From Bacillota bacterium (GTDB lineage Bacteria > Bacillota > Sulfobacillia > Thermaerobacterales > RSA17): 43,280 nt of DNA. Where the stretch lies: positions 1 through 43,280 of the forward strand of contig PKRI01000013.1 in assembly GCA_017577485.1 (NCBI GenBank). The letters are read 5' to 3'. The notes beneath the pieces are model-generated. The model saw only the letters and a program-made list of their open reading frames with translations, was not told the DNA's origin and searched no databases. The position numbers and the translations under genes were made by a program. This document shows positions 7,329 through 16,316 of this stretch, in pieces. Within the stretch, counting starts at the first letter, position 1. Every line of letters starts with the position of its first letter.

Positions 7329-8203
7329 CGTCCGGCGGATGGTTGGACTGGCTGGGCCGCCGCGGCGGCCAGGCGGCACGCGGCGAGCTGGTGTCCATTC
7401 CGGTGGAGCGCATTGATCCCAGCCCCCATCAGCCGCGCCGCACCATGGACCAGGCGGAACTGGAGGCCCTGGCCGCTTCGGTTCGGCAGATGGGCGTCCT
7501 GCAGCCGGTGGTGGTGCGGCGCCGCGGGGACCGTTTCGAACTGGTGATGGGCGAGCGGCGGTGGCGGGCCGCCCAGGCGGCGGGGCTGCGGGAGATCCCT
7601 GCCCTGATCCGGGACCTGGACGACCGCGACGCCGCCGTGGCGGCATTGATCGAGAACCTCCAGCGCAGCGACCTGAGTTTCTGGGATGAGGCGGCAGGCT
7701 ACGCCCGGGTGATCGAGGAGTTCGGGCTGACACAGGAGGAGCTGGCGGCCGCCCTGGGTCGAAGCCAGGCGGCGGTGTCCAACAAGCTGCGCCTGCTTCG
7801 GCTGCCCGAGGAGGTGCGGCGGCAGGCTCAGGCGGCGGGCCTCGGTGAGCGGCACGTGCGGTCGCTGCTGCGGCTGCCCGACGTGCAGGCCCAACTGGAA
7901 GTCCTGGCGGAGATCGTCGCCCGGGACCTGTCGGCCGGCGAAGCTGAAGCCCTGGTGGCCGAGCGGCTGGGCGAGCCCCCCGCCGGCCGCGAGCCGCAGG
8001 ACCAGGGTGCCGCTGCTGCGGCCGGGCGCCGCCGCAGGGGCCGGCGCCGGGCGGGCCTGCCGGTGATCAAAGATGTCCGCATCCTCTTGAACACCTTCCG
8101 CCAGGGCATCGACGCCCTGCGCAAGGCGGGGCTCGACGCCAGCATGAACCTGAAGGAAGAGCCCGGGCACATCGAAGTGGTGATCCGCATCCCCCGGCAG
8201 TGA
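7325..8203 (+). CDS. noc: Nucleoid occlusion protein Noc (ParB family)
   Basis: Noc binds NBS sites, spreads with CTP and recruits DNA to the membrane to block division over the nucleoid. The 292-residue protein has the CTP-binding GERRWRA box (76-82), ENLQR, and a ParB-type helix-turn-helix (LTQEELAAALGRSQAAVSNK). Two traits favour Noc over ParB: an N-terminal amphipathic stretch with Trp/Leu/Arg (GGWLDWLGRR), as in membrane-binding Noc, and the C-terminal DVRILLNTFRQGIDALRKAG. The ATG follows AAGGAGG. A second ParB-family gene lies at 13941. A perfect NBS-type palindrome occurs at 28379. Confidence 0.9.
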   Translation: MTSGGWLDWLGRRGGQAARGELVSIPVERIDPSPHQPRRTMDQAELEALAASVRQMGVLQPVVVRRRGDRFELVMGERRWRAAQAAGLREIPALIRDLDDRDAAVAALIENLQRSDLSFWDEAAGYARVIEEFGLTQEELAAALGRSQAAVSNKLRLLRLPEEVRRQAQAAGLGERHVRSLLRLPDVQAQLEVLAEIVARDLSAGEAEALVAERLGEPPAGREPQDQGAAAAAGRRRRGRRRAGLPVIKDVRILLNTFRQGIDALRKAGLDASMNLKEEPGHIEVVIRIPRQ

Positions 8204-8222
8204 ACCCCCCGCCGGGGCGCAT

Positions 8223-8238
8223 TGTTCCACGTGGAACA
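8223..8238. promoter_or_regulatory. parS: parS centromere-like site
   Basis: TGTTCCACGTGGAACA is a perfect 16-bp palindrome, differing from the consensus parS TGTTTCACGTGAAACA by a symmetric pair of changes. The symmetry extends to 20 bp (8221-8240). It lies 20 bases after noc and about 4 kb from oriC, where Firmicute parS sites cluster. ParB encoded at 13941 is the expected binder. This is the only such site I found in the window. Confidence 0.9.
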
Positions 8239-8365
8239 ATTTCGGGGCCCGAGAGGATTTCGCCGCCCGAGCCGTGGGTGGGTACGTCTTCCGTACCCCG
8301 GGTGCAGGATTTTCCGAAGAAAGGTCAAATCTCTATGGCGCTTCTTCAACAGGGGGGGTACGGTG

Positions 8366-9676
8366 ATGAAGCGCAGGTTTGCCCGCCTGGCGGCGCTGGC
8401 GGCCGTCTTTGCCATGCTGGCACTGGCGGCTTGCGGCGGCGGTGGGGGCGGCACCCAGGGGAGCACCGGCGGCGCATCCCAGCAGCCGGCCGAATCCGAG
8501 CCCGAAACCGAAACGCCGGCGGCTGGCGAGCCCATCAAGATCGGCATCGTGCTGCCCGCCACCGGTGACCTGGGCTTTCTTGGCGGCCCGATGATCAACG
8601 CCGCGCTGCTGGCCATCGACGTGGTGAATGAGGCCGGCGGCGTGCTGGGCGGCCGCATGCTGGAAGGCGTGGTGGCCGACACCCGCACCGAGGAAACCGC
8701 CGCCCGCGAGGCGGCCGACAAGGTCATCAACGTCGACGGCGTGCCGGCCCTGGTGGGCGCGGCCGGCTCGGGCAACTCCTTCGCCGTGCTGGCGGTGGCG
8801 GAGCAGGCCCAGGTCGTGATGATCTCGCCCAGCTCCACGTCGCCGGCCTTTACCACCGAGGACCCGGGCAACTGGTTCTTCCGCACGGCCCCGTCCGACT
8901 CGCTGCAGGGCGCCGTCATGGCCAAGTACTCCCTGCAGGAAGGCTTCACCAAGGCGGCCACCCTGGCCCTGAACAACGCCTACGGCCAGGGCTTCAAGGA
9001 CGTCTTCATCGAGGTCTTCGAGAGCCAGGGCGGCGAGGTCGTGGCCGACGTCCTCTATGACCCGCAGGGTACCACCTTCTCCTCGGAAGTGGAGCAGGTG
9101 GTCAACTCGGGCGCTGAGGTCGTCATCCTGGTGGGCTACCCGGAGACCGGATCGGCCATCCTTAAGGAGGCCTACGCCCGGGGCGCCTTCGACAGCCAGG
9201 TCTGGCTGCTGAGCGAAGGTCTCCGCACGCCTGAACTGCCCGACCTGGTGGGCAAGGACGCCAGCGGCAACTACGTGCTGGCCGGCGTGCGCGGCACCTC
9301 GCCCATCTCCACGGGCCCGGCCTACGCGGACTTCGCCCAGCGGTTCGAGGCCAAGTACGGCAGCCCGCCGGAAGGCCCGTTCGACGCCCATACCTATGAC
9401 GCGATGCTGCTGATCGCCATGGCCATCGAGAAGGCGGGCCAGGCCACCGGCCCGGCCATCCGCGATGCACTGATGTCCGTGGCGTCGCCGCCCGGTCAGA
9501 AGGTCTCGACGCTGGCCGAAGCCCTCGAGCTGATCCGCGCCGGTCAGGACATCGACTACGAGGGCGCGTCGGGCAACGTCAACTTCGACGAGGTCGGCGA
9601 CGTGATGGCCGCCTACGCCGTCTGGGAAGTGACGGCCGACGGGCAGATCGTCGACATCGCGGAAATCGAGCCTTAA
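8366..9676 (+). CDS. livJ: Branched-chain amino-acid-type ABC transporter substrate-binding lipoprotein
   Basis: This is the extracellular solute receptor of a LIV-type (HAAT) importer. The 436-residue protein has a lipoprotein signal peptide (KRRFARLAALAAVF, lipobox LALAAC with Cys23), then a Gly/Ser/Glu-rich linker and a type 1 periplasmic-binding fold starting at PIKIGIVLPATGDLGFLGG. ATG start preceded by a run of seven G residues; a GTG one codon earlier is possible. It leads the livJHMGF cluster and is separated from livH by a GC-rich hairpin. The substrate, amino acids or amides, cannot be fixed from sequence. Confidence 0.9.
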   Translation: MKRRFARLAALAAVFAMLALAACGGGGGGTQGSTGGASQQPAESEPETETPAAGEPIKIGIVLPATGDLGFLGGPMINAALLAIDVVNEAGGVLGGRMLEGVVADTRTEETAAREAADKVINVDGVPALVGAAGSGNSFAVLAVAEQAQVVMISPSSTSPAFTTEDPGNWFFRTAPSDSLQGAVMAKYSLQEGFTKAATLALNNAYGQGFKDVFIEVFESQGGEVVADVLYDPQGTTFSSEVEQVVNSGAEVVILVGYPETGSAILKEAYARGAFDSQVWLLSEGLRTPELPDLVGKDASGNYVLAGVRGTSPISTGPAYADFAQRFEAKYGSPPEGPFDAHTYDAMLLIAMAIEKAGQATGPAIRDALMSVASPPGQKVSTLAEALELIRAGQDIDYEGASGNVNFDEVGDVMAAYAVWEVTADGQIVDIAEIEP

Positions 9677-9691
9677 GGCGCCCGCCGCACG

Positions 9692-9731
9692 GGGGGCCGG
9701 CGAAACCCGCAGCGGCCGGCGGCCGGCCCCC
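9692..9731 (+). repeat. GC-rich stem-loop between livJ and livH
   Basis: GGGGGCCGGC (9692-9701) and GCCGGCCCCC (9722-9731) form a perfect 10-bp stem with a 20-base loop. No T-run follows, so it is not a standard intrinsic terminator. In many ABC operons such hairpins stabilise the binding-protein mRNA relative to the permease genes. A comparable hairpin follows the second binding-protein gene at 33512. Confidence 0.6.
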
Positions 9732-9847
9732 GGCGCCGCAGGGCGCAAGGGTTGGGGCGGAGCGTGACCCGCGAGGCCACCTCCGCCCCGCCTTGTGTCT
9801 GAACACCGGACCAGATCTGCATGCTCTGGGAGGGGAGGGGACCGGCC

Positions 9848-10720
9848 GTGCTGCAGTACGTGGCCAACGGCATCGTGGTCGGAGCCATCATCGCCGTGGC
9901 CGCCATCGGCCTCACCCTGGTCTACAGCATCCTGCGTCTTACCAATTTCGCCCACGGCGATTTCGTGACCCTGGGGGCTTACACGGCACTGTTCATCAAC
10001 CTGGGCCTCGGCTGGCGTCCCGCAGCGGCCCTGCCCGTGGCCTTCGTGGTAGGTGCGGCCCTGGCCATCCTGCTGGAACTGCTGGTATGGCGCAAGATGC
10101 GCCAGATGCGGGCCAGCATGGTGGCGTTGATCGTCGCCTCCATCGGCGTCGCACTGGCGCTGCGCAACCTGCTGGTGTTCTTTTACGGGCCGTCGCCGCA
10201 GAACTTCCAGCAGCCGGTCCAGCGGGCCACGCCCTTTCTGGGCCTGCCCGTGACGATGACAGCCGACCAGCAGTTCGCCCTGGTGGCGTCGGTGGTGCTG
10301 GTGCTGGCCGTCCACGCGCTGCTGCGCTACACCACGCTGGGCAAGACCATGCGGGCCCTGTCCGACAACACCGACCTGGCCTGGGTCTCCGGCATCGACG
10401 TGGACCGCGTGGTCACCTGGACCTGGATCATCGGCGGGGGCCTGGCGGCTGTGGGTGGGGTGCTGTACGGCATGACCCGGCCGCTGTACCCTGAACTGGG
10501 CTGGCACCTGCTGCTGCCGCTGTTCGCCGCCATCATCCTGGGCGGCATCGGCCACCCCTATGGGGCCATCGCCGGCGGCTTTCTGATCGGCATCGTCCAG
10601 GAAGTTTCGGTCTATTTCGGCGTGCCCGTGGAGTACAAGATCGCCGTGGGTTTCGTGGCCATGATCGTGGCCCTGCTCCTGTTCCCGCGGGGCCTCTTCG
10701 GGGAGGCGTCGTACCGGTGA
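9848..10720 (+). CDS. livH: Branched-chain amino-acid-type ABC transporter permease LivH
   Basis: One of two membrane subunits of the LIV-type importer. The 290-residue protein is almost entirely hydrophobic, with about eight membrane segments and the family pattern LRLTNFAHGDFVTLGAY, and the LIVHLM-type loop LGGIGHPYGAIAGGFLIG. I chose the GTG at 9848, seven bases after a long GGGAGGGGAGGGG Shine-Dalgarno; an ATG at 9821 lacks one. Its stop overlaps the livM start (GTGA), implying coupled, equimolar translation. Confidence 0.9.
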   Translation: MLQYVANGIVVGAIIAVAAIGLTLVYSILRLTNFAHGDFVTLGAYTALFINLGLGWRPAAALPVAFVVGAALAILLELLVWRKMRQMRASMVALIVASIGVALALRNLLVFFYGPSPQNFQQPVQRATPFLGLPVTMTADQQFALVASVVLVLAVHALLRYTTLGKTMRALSDNTDLAWVSGIDVDRVVTWTWIIGGGLAAVGGVLYGMTRPLYPELGWHLLLPLFAAIILGGIGHPYGAIAGGFLIGIVQEVSVYFGVPVEYKIAVGFVAMIVALLLFPRGLFGEASYR

Positions 10721-11626
10721 GTTCCTATTTGATGTACATCATCAATGTGGTCACCACGGCGGCCGTGTACGCGGTGTTCGTGCTGGGGCTCAACCTCCAG
10801 TTCGGGTACACCGGCATCGTCAACTTCGGCCACGTGGCCTTCATGGCCATCGGCGCCTACACCACGGTGCTGTTGTCCCTGGCCGGGTGGCCGCTGATCG
10901 CCGCCATCGCCGCCGGCGTGCTGCTGGCGGCCCTGGCCAGCCTGCTCATCGGCCTGCCCGCCCTCCGCCTGCGGGAGGACTACCTGGCCATCACCACCAT
11001 CGGCTTCGCCGAGGTGATCCGCATCATCATCAACAACGAGGTGGAACTGACCCGTGGGCCCCAGGGCATCTTCCGGTTTCCGCTGCCCTTCGAGTCCTGG
11101 GGCCTTTCACCGCTGGGCTGGCGCGTCGCCTTCATGATTCTCTGCCTGCTGACGCTGGCCGCCGTCTACCTGCTGCTCCAGCGGCTGACCAACTCGCCGT
11201 GGGGGCGGGTGCTCAAGGCCATCCGCGAGGACGAGGACGCCGCCATCGCCCTGGGCAAGAACACCCGGGTGTTCAAGCTGTGGTCCCTGGCCCTGGGTTC
11301 GGCCATCGCCGGCCTGTCGGGCGTGCTGCTGGCCTACCTGCTGGCCTACATCAACCCGCGGGAGTTCCTGCCGCTCACCACCTTCACCGGGTGGATGATC
11401 ATGGTGCTGGGCGGCGCCGGCAGCAACGTGGGCGTCATGGTGGGGTCGCTGCTGTACTTCGGCCTGTTCAGCCTGACCAGGCCGCTGGAGAGTTCCGGCC
11501 TGGTGGCCCTGGGTCTTACCGGCCAGCAGGTGGGCGCGCTGCGCGTCATCCTCATCGGCATCTTCCTGGTGGTGCTCATGATGTACCGGCCCCAGGGGCT
11601 GTTCGGCCGGAAGGAGGAGCTGAGCC

Positions 11627-11637
<11 letters not shown>
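10717..11637 (+). CDS. livM: Branched-chain amino-acid-type ABC transporter permease LivM
   Basis: Second membrane subunit, pairing with LivH. The 306-residue protein has many hydrophobic segments, the motif YTGIVNFGHVAFMAIGAYT and the cytoplasmic coupling region WGRVLKAIREDEDAAIALGKN, typical of LivM. The C-terminus ends with the familiar YRPQGLFGRKEE. GTG start overlaps the livH stop; a GGGGAGG lies upstream. Its end overlaps livG by 11 bases. Confidence 0.9.
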
Positions 11638-12393
<756 letters not shown>

Positions 12394-12397
<4 letters not shown>

Positions 12398-13173
12398 ACG
12401 CGGTGGATCAACAGGACGGCGCCCGCACCGGCGCCCCCGCCGGTGCCGAGATGCTGGTCATGGAAGACATCGTCGCCGGCTACGTGCCGGGGGTCGACAT
12501 CCTGCAGGGCGTGTCGCTGACGGTCCGGCAGGGCGAACTGGTGTCCATCATCGGCCCCAACGGCGCCGGCAAGTCGACCCTGCTGAAGGTGCTGATGGGC
12601 CTGCTGCGGCCGCGGCGCGGTTCCATCCGCTTTCAGGGCCGGGAACTGGTGGGCCTGAAGCCCTCCGCCATCGTGGCGCTGGGGCTCAGTTACGTTCCGC
12701 AGGTGCGCAACGTGTTCCCCAACCTGACGGTGCGGGAGAACCTGGAGATCGCCGCCGCCGTGGCGGGACCCGGCGCCCCGCAGCGCATCCAGCGCATTCT
12801 GGACATCTTCCCCGACCTGCGCGACAAGCTCCGCAGCAAGGCGGGGACCCTCTCCGGCGGGCAGCGGCAGATGCTGGCCATGGGCCGGGCCCTGATCCTG
12901 GAGCCCAAACTGCTGGTCCTGGACGAGCCATCGGCCGGCCTGGCACCCCAGATGGTCAACGCCGTGTTTCAGAAGATCGCAGAAATCAACGAGCAAGGGT
13001 GCACCATCCTGATGATCGAGCAGAACGCGCGGCGGGCCCTGGAAATGTCCCACCGGGGCTACGTGCTGGACATGGGGCGCAATGCCGTGGACGACACCGG
13101 CCGCGCCCTGCTGGAAAATCCCCGGGTCGTAGAACTCTACCTGGGCAAGATCGCCCAGCAGCAGGACGCCTGA
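12394..13173 (+). CDS. livF: Branched-chain amino-acid-type ABC transporter ATP-binding protein LivF
   Basis: Second ATPase subunit, forming a heterodimer with LivG. The 259-residue protein has Walker A GPNGAGKST (Lys60), a Q-loop in SYVPQVRNVFPNLTVRENLE, signature LSGGQRQMLAMGRAL and Walker B LVLDEPSAGLAPQ. It ends with the LivF-like VVELYLGKIA. An N-terminal extension of about 20 residues rich in Gly/Ala/Asp is unusual but short. It is the last gene of the transporter; parA begins 13 bases later, so readthrough into parAB is plausible. Confidence 0.92.
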
Positions 13174-13186
13174 CGGCCGCCGGACC

Positions 13187-13969
13187 ATGGGCCGCGTGAT
13201 CGCCGTCGCCAACCAGAAGGGCGGCGTGGGTAAGACCACCACCGCCGTCAACCTGGCCGCTGCCGTGGCCTCCACGGGGCGCAGCACGCTGCTGGTGGAC
13301 ATCGATCCCCAGGGCCACAGCACCACCGGCCTGGGCATCGAGATCCGAAGCGGCGACGAGACCATCTACGACGTGCTGGTGGACGAGGTGCCCGTGGAAC
13401 GGGCCCTGCGCACCACCATGATCCCCACGCTGCAGTTGCTGCCCGCCGGCATCGACCTGGCCGGCGCCGAGATCGAACTGGTGTCGGCGCTGTCGCGGGA
13501 GCAGCGGCTGCGCCGGGCGCTGGCCCCGGTCCGGGATCGCTTCCGCTATATATTCATCGACTGCCCGCCCTCGCTGGGGCTGCTGACCGTCAACGCCCTG
13601 ACGGCCGCCGACTCGGTGCTGGTGCCGATCCAGTGCGAGTACTACGCCCTGGAAGGGCTCGGCCAGTTGATGAACACCATCCGGCTGATCCAGACCCATC
13701 TGAACCCGCGCCTGGAACTGGAGGGCGTGGTGCTGACCATGTTCGATGCCCGCACCAACCTGTCGGTGCAGGTGGTCGACGAGGTCAAGCGGTACTTCCG
13801 TGACAAGGTGCTGGCGCCCATCGTGCCCCGGAACGTGCGGCTCAGCGAGGCGCCCAGCCACGGCAAGCCCATTTCCCTTTACGACCCGCGGTCCCGCGGC
13901 GCCGAGGTGTACCGGGACCTGGCCCACGAGGTGATCCGTCGTGTCGAGGGAGAGGAAGCGGCTGGGTAA
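13187..13969 (+). CDS. parA: Chromosome partitioning ATPase ParA (Soj)
   Basis: ParA is the Walker-type ATPase that, with ParB-parS, drives origin segregation; in B. subtilis Soj also regulates DnaA. The 260-residue protein starts MGRVIAVANQKGGVGKTTT with the deviant Walker A (Lys11 and Lys16), has Walker A' VDIDPQGHSTTGLG, and Walker B FIDCPPSLGLLT. Length is normal. It overlaps parB by 29 bases. An uncharacteristic neighbour, the liv operon, sits immediately upstream where noc would normally be close. Confidence 0.96.
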   Translation: MGRVIAVANQKGGVGKTTTAVNLAAAVASTGRSTLLVDIDPQGHSTTGLGIEIRSGDETIYDVLVDEVPVERALRTTMIPTLQLLPAGIDLAGAEIELVSALSREQRLRRALAPVRDRFRYIFIDCPPSLGLLTVNALTAADSVLVPIQCEYYALEGLGQLMNTIRLIQTHLNPRLELEGVVLTMFDARTNLSVQVVDEVKRYFRDKVLAPIVPRNVRLSEAPSHGKPISLYDPRSRGAEVYRDLAHEVIRRVEGEEAAG

Positions 13970-14822
13970 AGGATTGGAGGCCATCCTGGGGCCTGCCGTC
14001 CAGAGCGGCGAGCGGGTGCAGAATATCCCCGTCGATGCCGTCCGGCCCAACCCTCACCAGCCCAGGCGCAATTTCGACCAGGAAGCCCTGGAGGAACTGG
14101 CTGCGTCGATCCGCTCCCATGGGGTGGTCCAGCCGGTGGTGGTGGTGCCCGCCGGCGACGGGTACGTGCTGGTGGCCGGCGAGCGCCGCTGGCGAGCCGC
14201 CCGCCTGGCGGGACTGGCCGAGGTGCCGGCCCTGGTCCGCGACCTTGACCCCCGCACCATGACCGAAGTGGCCCTGGTGGAAAACCTGCAGCGCGAGGAC
14301 CTGACCCCCATCGAGGAGGCGTACGCCTACCAGGCGCTGCAGGAGGAATTCGGGCTCACCCAGGAAGAGATCGCCCAGCGCGTGGGCAAGAGCCGCAGCC
14401 AGGTGGCCAACACGCTGCGGCTCCTGGCGCTGGACCCCGAGGTCCAGGCACTGGTCGACTCCGGGCGGCTGTCCTTCGGCCACGCCAAGGTCCTGCTCTC
14501 GGTGGCGTCGGCGGCGGAACAGCGCCGCCTGGCCCGCCGGGTGCTGGAGCAGGGCTGGACCGTCCGGGCGCTGGAGGCGCACCTGGGCGCGCGGTCCGGG
14601 CGGGGCGAGGGCCGGCGCACCCCGGCCGGGACGGAGCCGGCCGTCGATCCCCACTGGGCCGGCGCCGCCCGGGAACTGCAGCAGGCCCTGGGGACGCCGG
14701 TGGAGATCCAGGTGCGCCGCGGCCGGCCCGGCGGCCGCATCGTCATCCAGTTCTTCTCCCAGGACGAGTTCGAGCGGCTTTACGAGGCCCTGGCGGCGGC
14801 CGGCCGGTCCCGTTCCTCCTGA
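13941..14822 (+). CDS. parB: Chromosome partitioning protein ParB (Spo0J)
   Basis: ParB binds parS, spreads as a CTP-dependent clamp and recruits SMC. The 293-residue protein starts with the basic signature SRERKRLGKGLEAILG, typical of Spo0J and used to stimulate ParA. It has GERRWRA at 80-86, ENLQREDLTPIEEA, and the helix-turn-helix region LTQEEIAQRVGKSRSQVANT. The C-terminal dimer domain ends IQFFSQDEFERLYEAL. GTG start inside parA. The parS site at 8223 is its likely target. Confidence 0.95.
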   Translation: MSRERKRLGKGLEAILGPAVQSGERVQNIPVDAVRPNPHQPRRNFDQEALEELAASIRSHGVVQPVVVVPAGDGYVLVAGERRWRAARLAGLAEVPALVRDLDPRTMTEVALVENLQREDLTPIEEAYAYQALQEEFGLTQEEIAQRVGKSRSQVANTLRLLALDPEVQALVDSGRLSFGHAKVLLSVASAAEQRRLARRVLEQGWTVRALEAHLGARSGRGEGRRTPAGTEPAVDPHWAGAARELQQALGTPVEIQVRRGRPGGRIVIQFFSQDEFERLYEALAAAGRSRSS

Positions 14823-14981
14823 CCGGAAGCGCCCCAGGCGGGGAGGGTGCCCGCCGCTGCACCCCGCGGGATGTTGCGGCCGTGCCAGGGAGGAACAGGG
14901 GACAAGCCGTTGGAATCTGAGGACGGATGGGGCTCGCCTGCATTTCCATGGCCTGACAGGCCGGAAGCGAGGGGTGACCCG

Positions 14982-15917
14982 GTGACGGCGCCGCGCCGTG
15001 GCCAGCGGTCCTACACGCTCATCATGGTGCCGCACGCGTCCGACGGCGACGTGGTGGCGGTCCGCCTGCCCATCACCTGGCTGCAGGTGGGCGCCGTGCT
15101 GCTGGTTTCCCTCTGGATCGGCATCCTCATCTTCATCAACGCCTATTTCGACATGGCCGGCCGGATGGAGGAACTGTCCCACCTCCGGGCCGTAAACCGC
15201 CAGCAGCGGGAGCAGGTGGCCCGGCTGACCGAGGAGGCCCGGCGCCTGGCCGGTGACCTGGAGGCTCTGGCCGAACTGGAGCGCCAGGTGCGGGCGGCCA
15301 TGGGCGAGGTGGCCCCCGCCGGCGAGCAGCAGCCCGAGGTGCGGGCGGCCGTCCGCGCTGGCGCGCCTGCCGGCGATGACTGGACCATGTTCGCTGCCGG
15401 CGCCACCGCCGGCGATCCGGCCCTGGCGGACCTGCAGGCGGTGGCGGCGACGCTGCGGGAACTGCGTCAGGCGCTGCCCGGCCAGCGCGAGGGCCTGGAG
15501 CGGGTGAACGCCGCCCTGGTCGAGGAACTGGCCCGCAGGGACGCGGTGCCCTCCATCTGGCCCGTGCGCGGCCTGGTCACCTCGCGCTACGGCTGGCGTT
15601 GGGGACGCTTCCACAACGGCGTCGACATCGCTGCCCCCCGGGGCACTCCCATCAGGGCCGCTGCCCCCGGCCGGGTGGTGTTCTCGGGCTGGGACGGCGC
15701 TTTCGGCAACACCGTCATCATCGACCACGGGTACGGGTACCGGACCCTCTACGCCCACAACTCCCGCAACGCGGTGCAGGTGGGGGACCAGGTCGGCAGG
15801 GGTCAGGTGATCGGCTACGTGGGCAGCACCGGGCGCAGCACCGGGCCCCACGTGCACTACGAGGTCCTGGTCAACGGCCGGAACGTGAACCCGTGGGACT
15901 TCCTGCCCCGCCGCTGA
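14982..15917 (+). CDS. Membrane-anchored M23 family peptidoglycan endopeptidase
   Basis: Probable cell-wall DD-endopeptidase of the LytM/M23 zinc family. The 311-residue protein has one membrane segment (about 33-53, WLQVGAVLLVSLWIGILIFI), an extracellular coiled coil (about 57-105), a linker, and a C-terminal M23 domain. Zinc and catalytic residues are visible: His211 and Asp215 in HNGVD, and His290/His292 in HVHYE, so it should be active. GTG start follows GAGGGGTGA; upstream TTG (14910) or GTG (14847) starts are less likely. The pairing with the following bactofilin gene is a recurrent arrangement in bacteria. Confidence 0.9.
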   Translation: MTAPRRGQRSYTLIMVPHASDGDVVAVRLPITWLQVGAVLLVSLWIGILIFINAYFDMAGRMEELSHLRAVNRQQREQVARLTEEARRLAGDLEALAELERQVRAAMGEVAPAGEQQPEVRAAVRAGAPAGDDWTMFAAGATAGDPALADLQAVAATLRELRQALPGQREGLERVNAALVEELARRDAVPSIWPVRGLVTSRYGWRWGRFHNGVDIAAPRGTPIRAAAPGRVVFSGWDGAFGNTVIIDHGYGYRTLYAHNSRNAVQVGDQVGRGQVIGYVGSTGRSTGPHVHYEVLVNGRNVNPWDFLPRR

Positions 15918-15941
15918 CGGCCGGGAGAGGGAGGGAAGCCG

Positions 15942-16316
15942 GTGTTCAGGGGTCGTTCCGCCGACCATTTGAGCACGGTGATCGGCAGGGAAACGGAACT
16001 CAAGGGCACCCTCACGGGCAAGGGCTCGCTGCGGGTCGACGGCAGCCTCGAGGGCGAGGTGGAGTGCGCCGGCGACCTCTACGTGGGTGAAACCGCCCGC
16101 CTGACCGCCCAGGTGCGGGCCCGCAACGTCACCATCGCCGGTGAGATCCACGGCAACGTCCACGCCGAGCAGCGGGTGGAACTGCTTCCCAGCGCCCGGG
16201 TCTACGGCGACATCCACAGCCGCAAGCTGGTCATCAGCGAGGGTGCCGTCTTCGACGGGGCCAGCGTCATGAAAGAGCACCTGGAGTCCGCGCCGGCGCG
16301 GGCGGAACTGGGCTGA
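15942..16316 (+). CDS. Bactofilin family cytoskeletal protein
   Basis: Bactofilins are small beta-helical proteins that polymerise without nucleotide and organise wall enzymes. The 124-residue protein has a repetitive right-handed beta-helix pattern (ELKGTLTGKGSLRVDGSLEG, then VGETARLTAQVRARN and RVELLPSARVYGDIHS) and short flexible ends, a typical bactofilin layout. The N-terminus contains the STVIGRETELKG start of the fold. GTG start after GGGAGGGAA. It lies 24 bases after the M23 peptidase and 1.1 kb after parB; in Myxococcus, bactofilins scaffold ParABC, so a link is conceivable but unproven. Confidence 0.9.
   Translation: MFRGRSADHLSTVIGRETELKGTLTGKGSLRVDGSLEGEVECAGDLYVGETARLTAQVRARNVTIAGEIHGNVHAEQRVELLPSARVYGDIHSRKLVISEGAVFDGASVMKEHLESAPARAELG

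Noticed and set aside
8280..8298. Terminator after noc (GGGTACG/CGTACCC hairpin)
   Set aside because: A real 7-bp stem, but the nearest T-run is more than ten bases downstream, so terminator function is not supported.
8333..10555. 740-codon open frame on the minus strand
   Set aside because: It runs antisense across livJ and livH, is Gln/His/Gly/Arg-rich and matches no family; long antisense frames are expected at this GC content.
13842..16280. 812-codon minus-strand open frame
   Set aside because: Antisense to parB, M23 and bactofilin genes, which have clear motifs and Shine-Dalgarno sequences.
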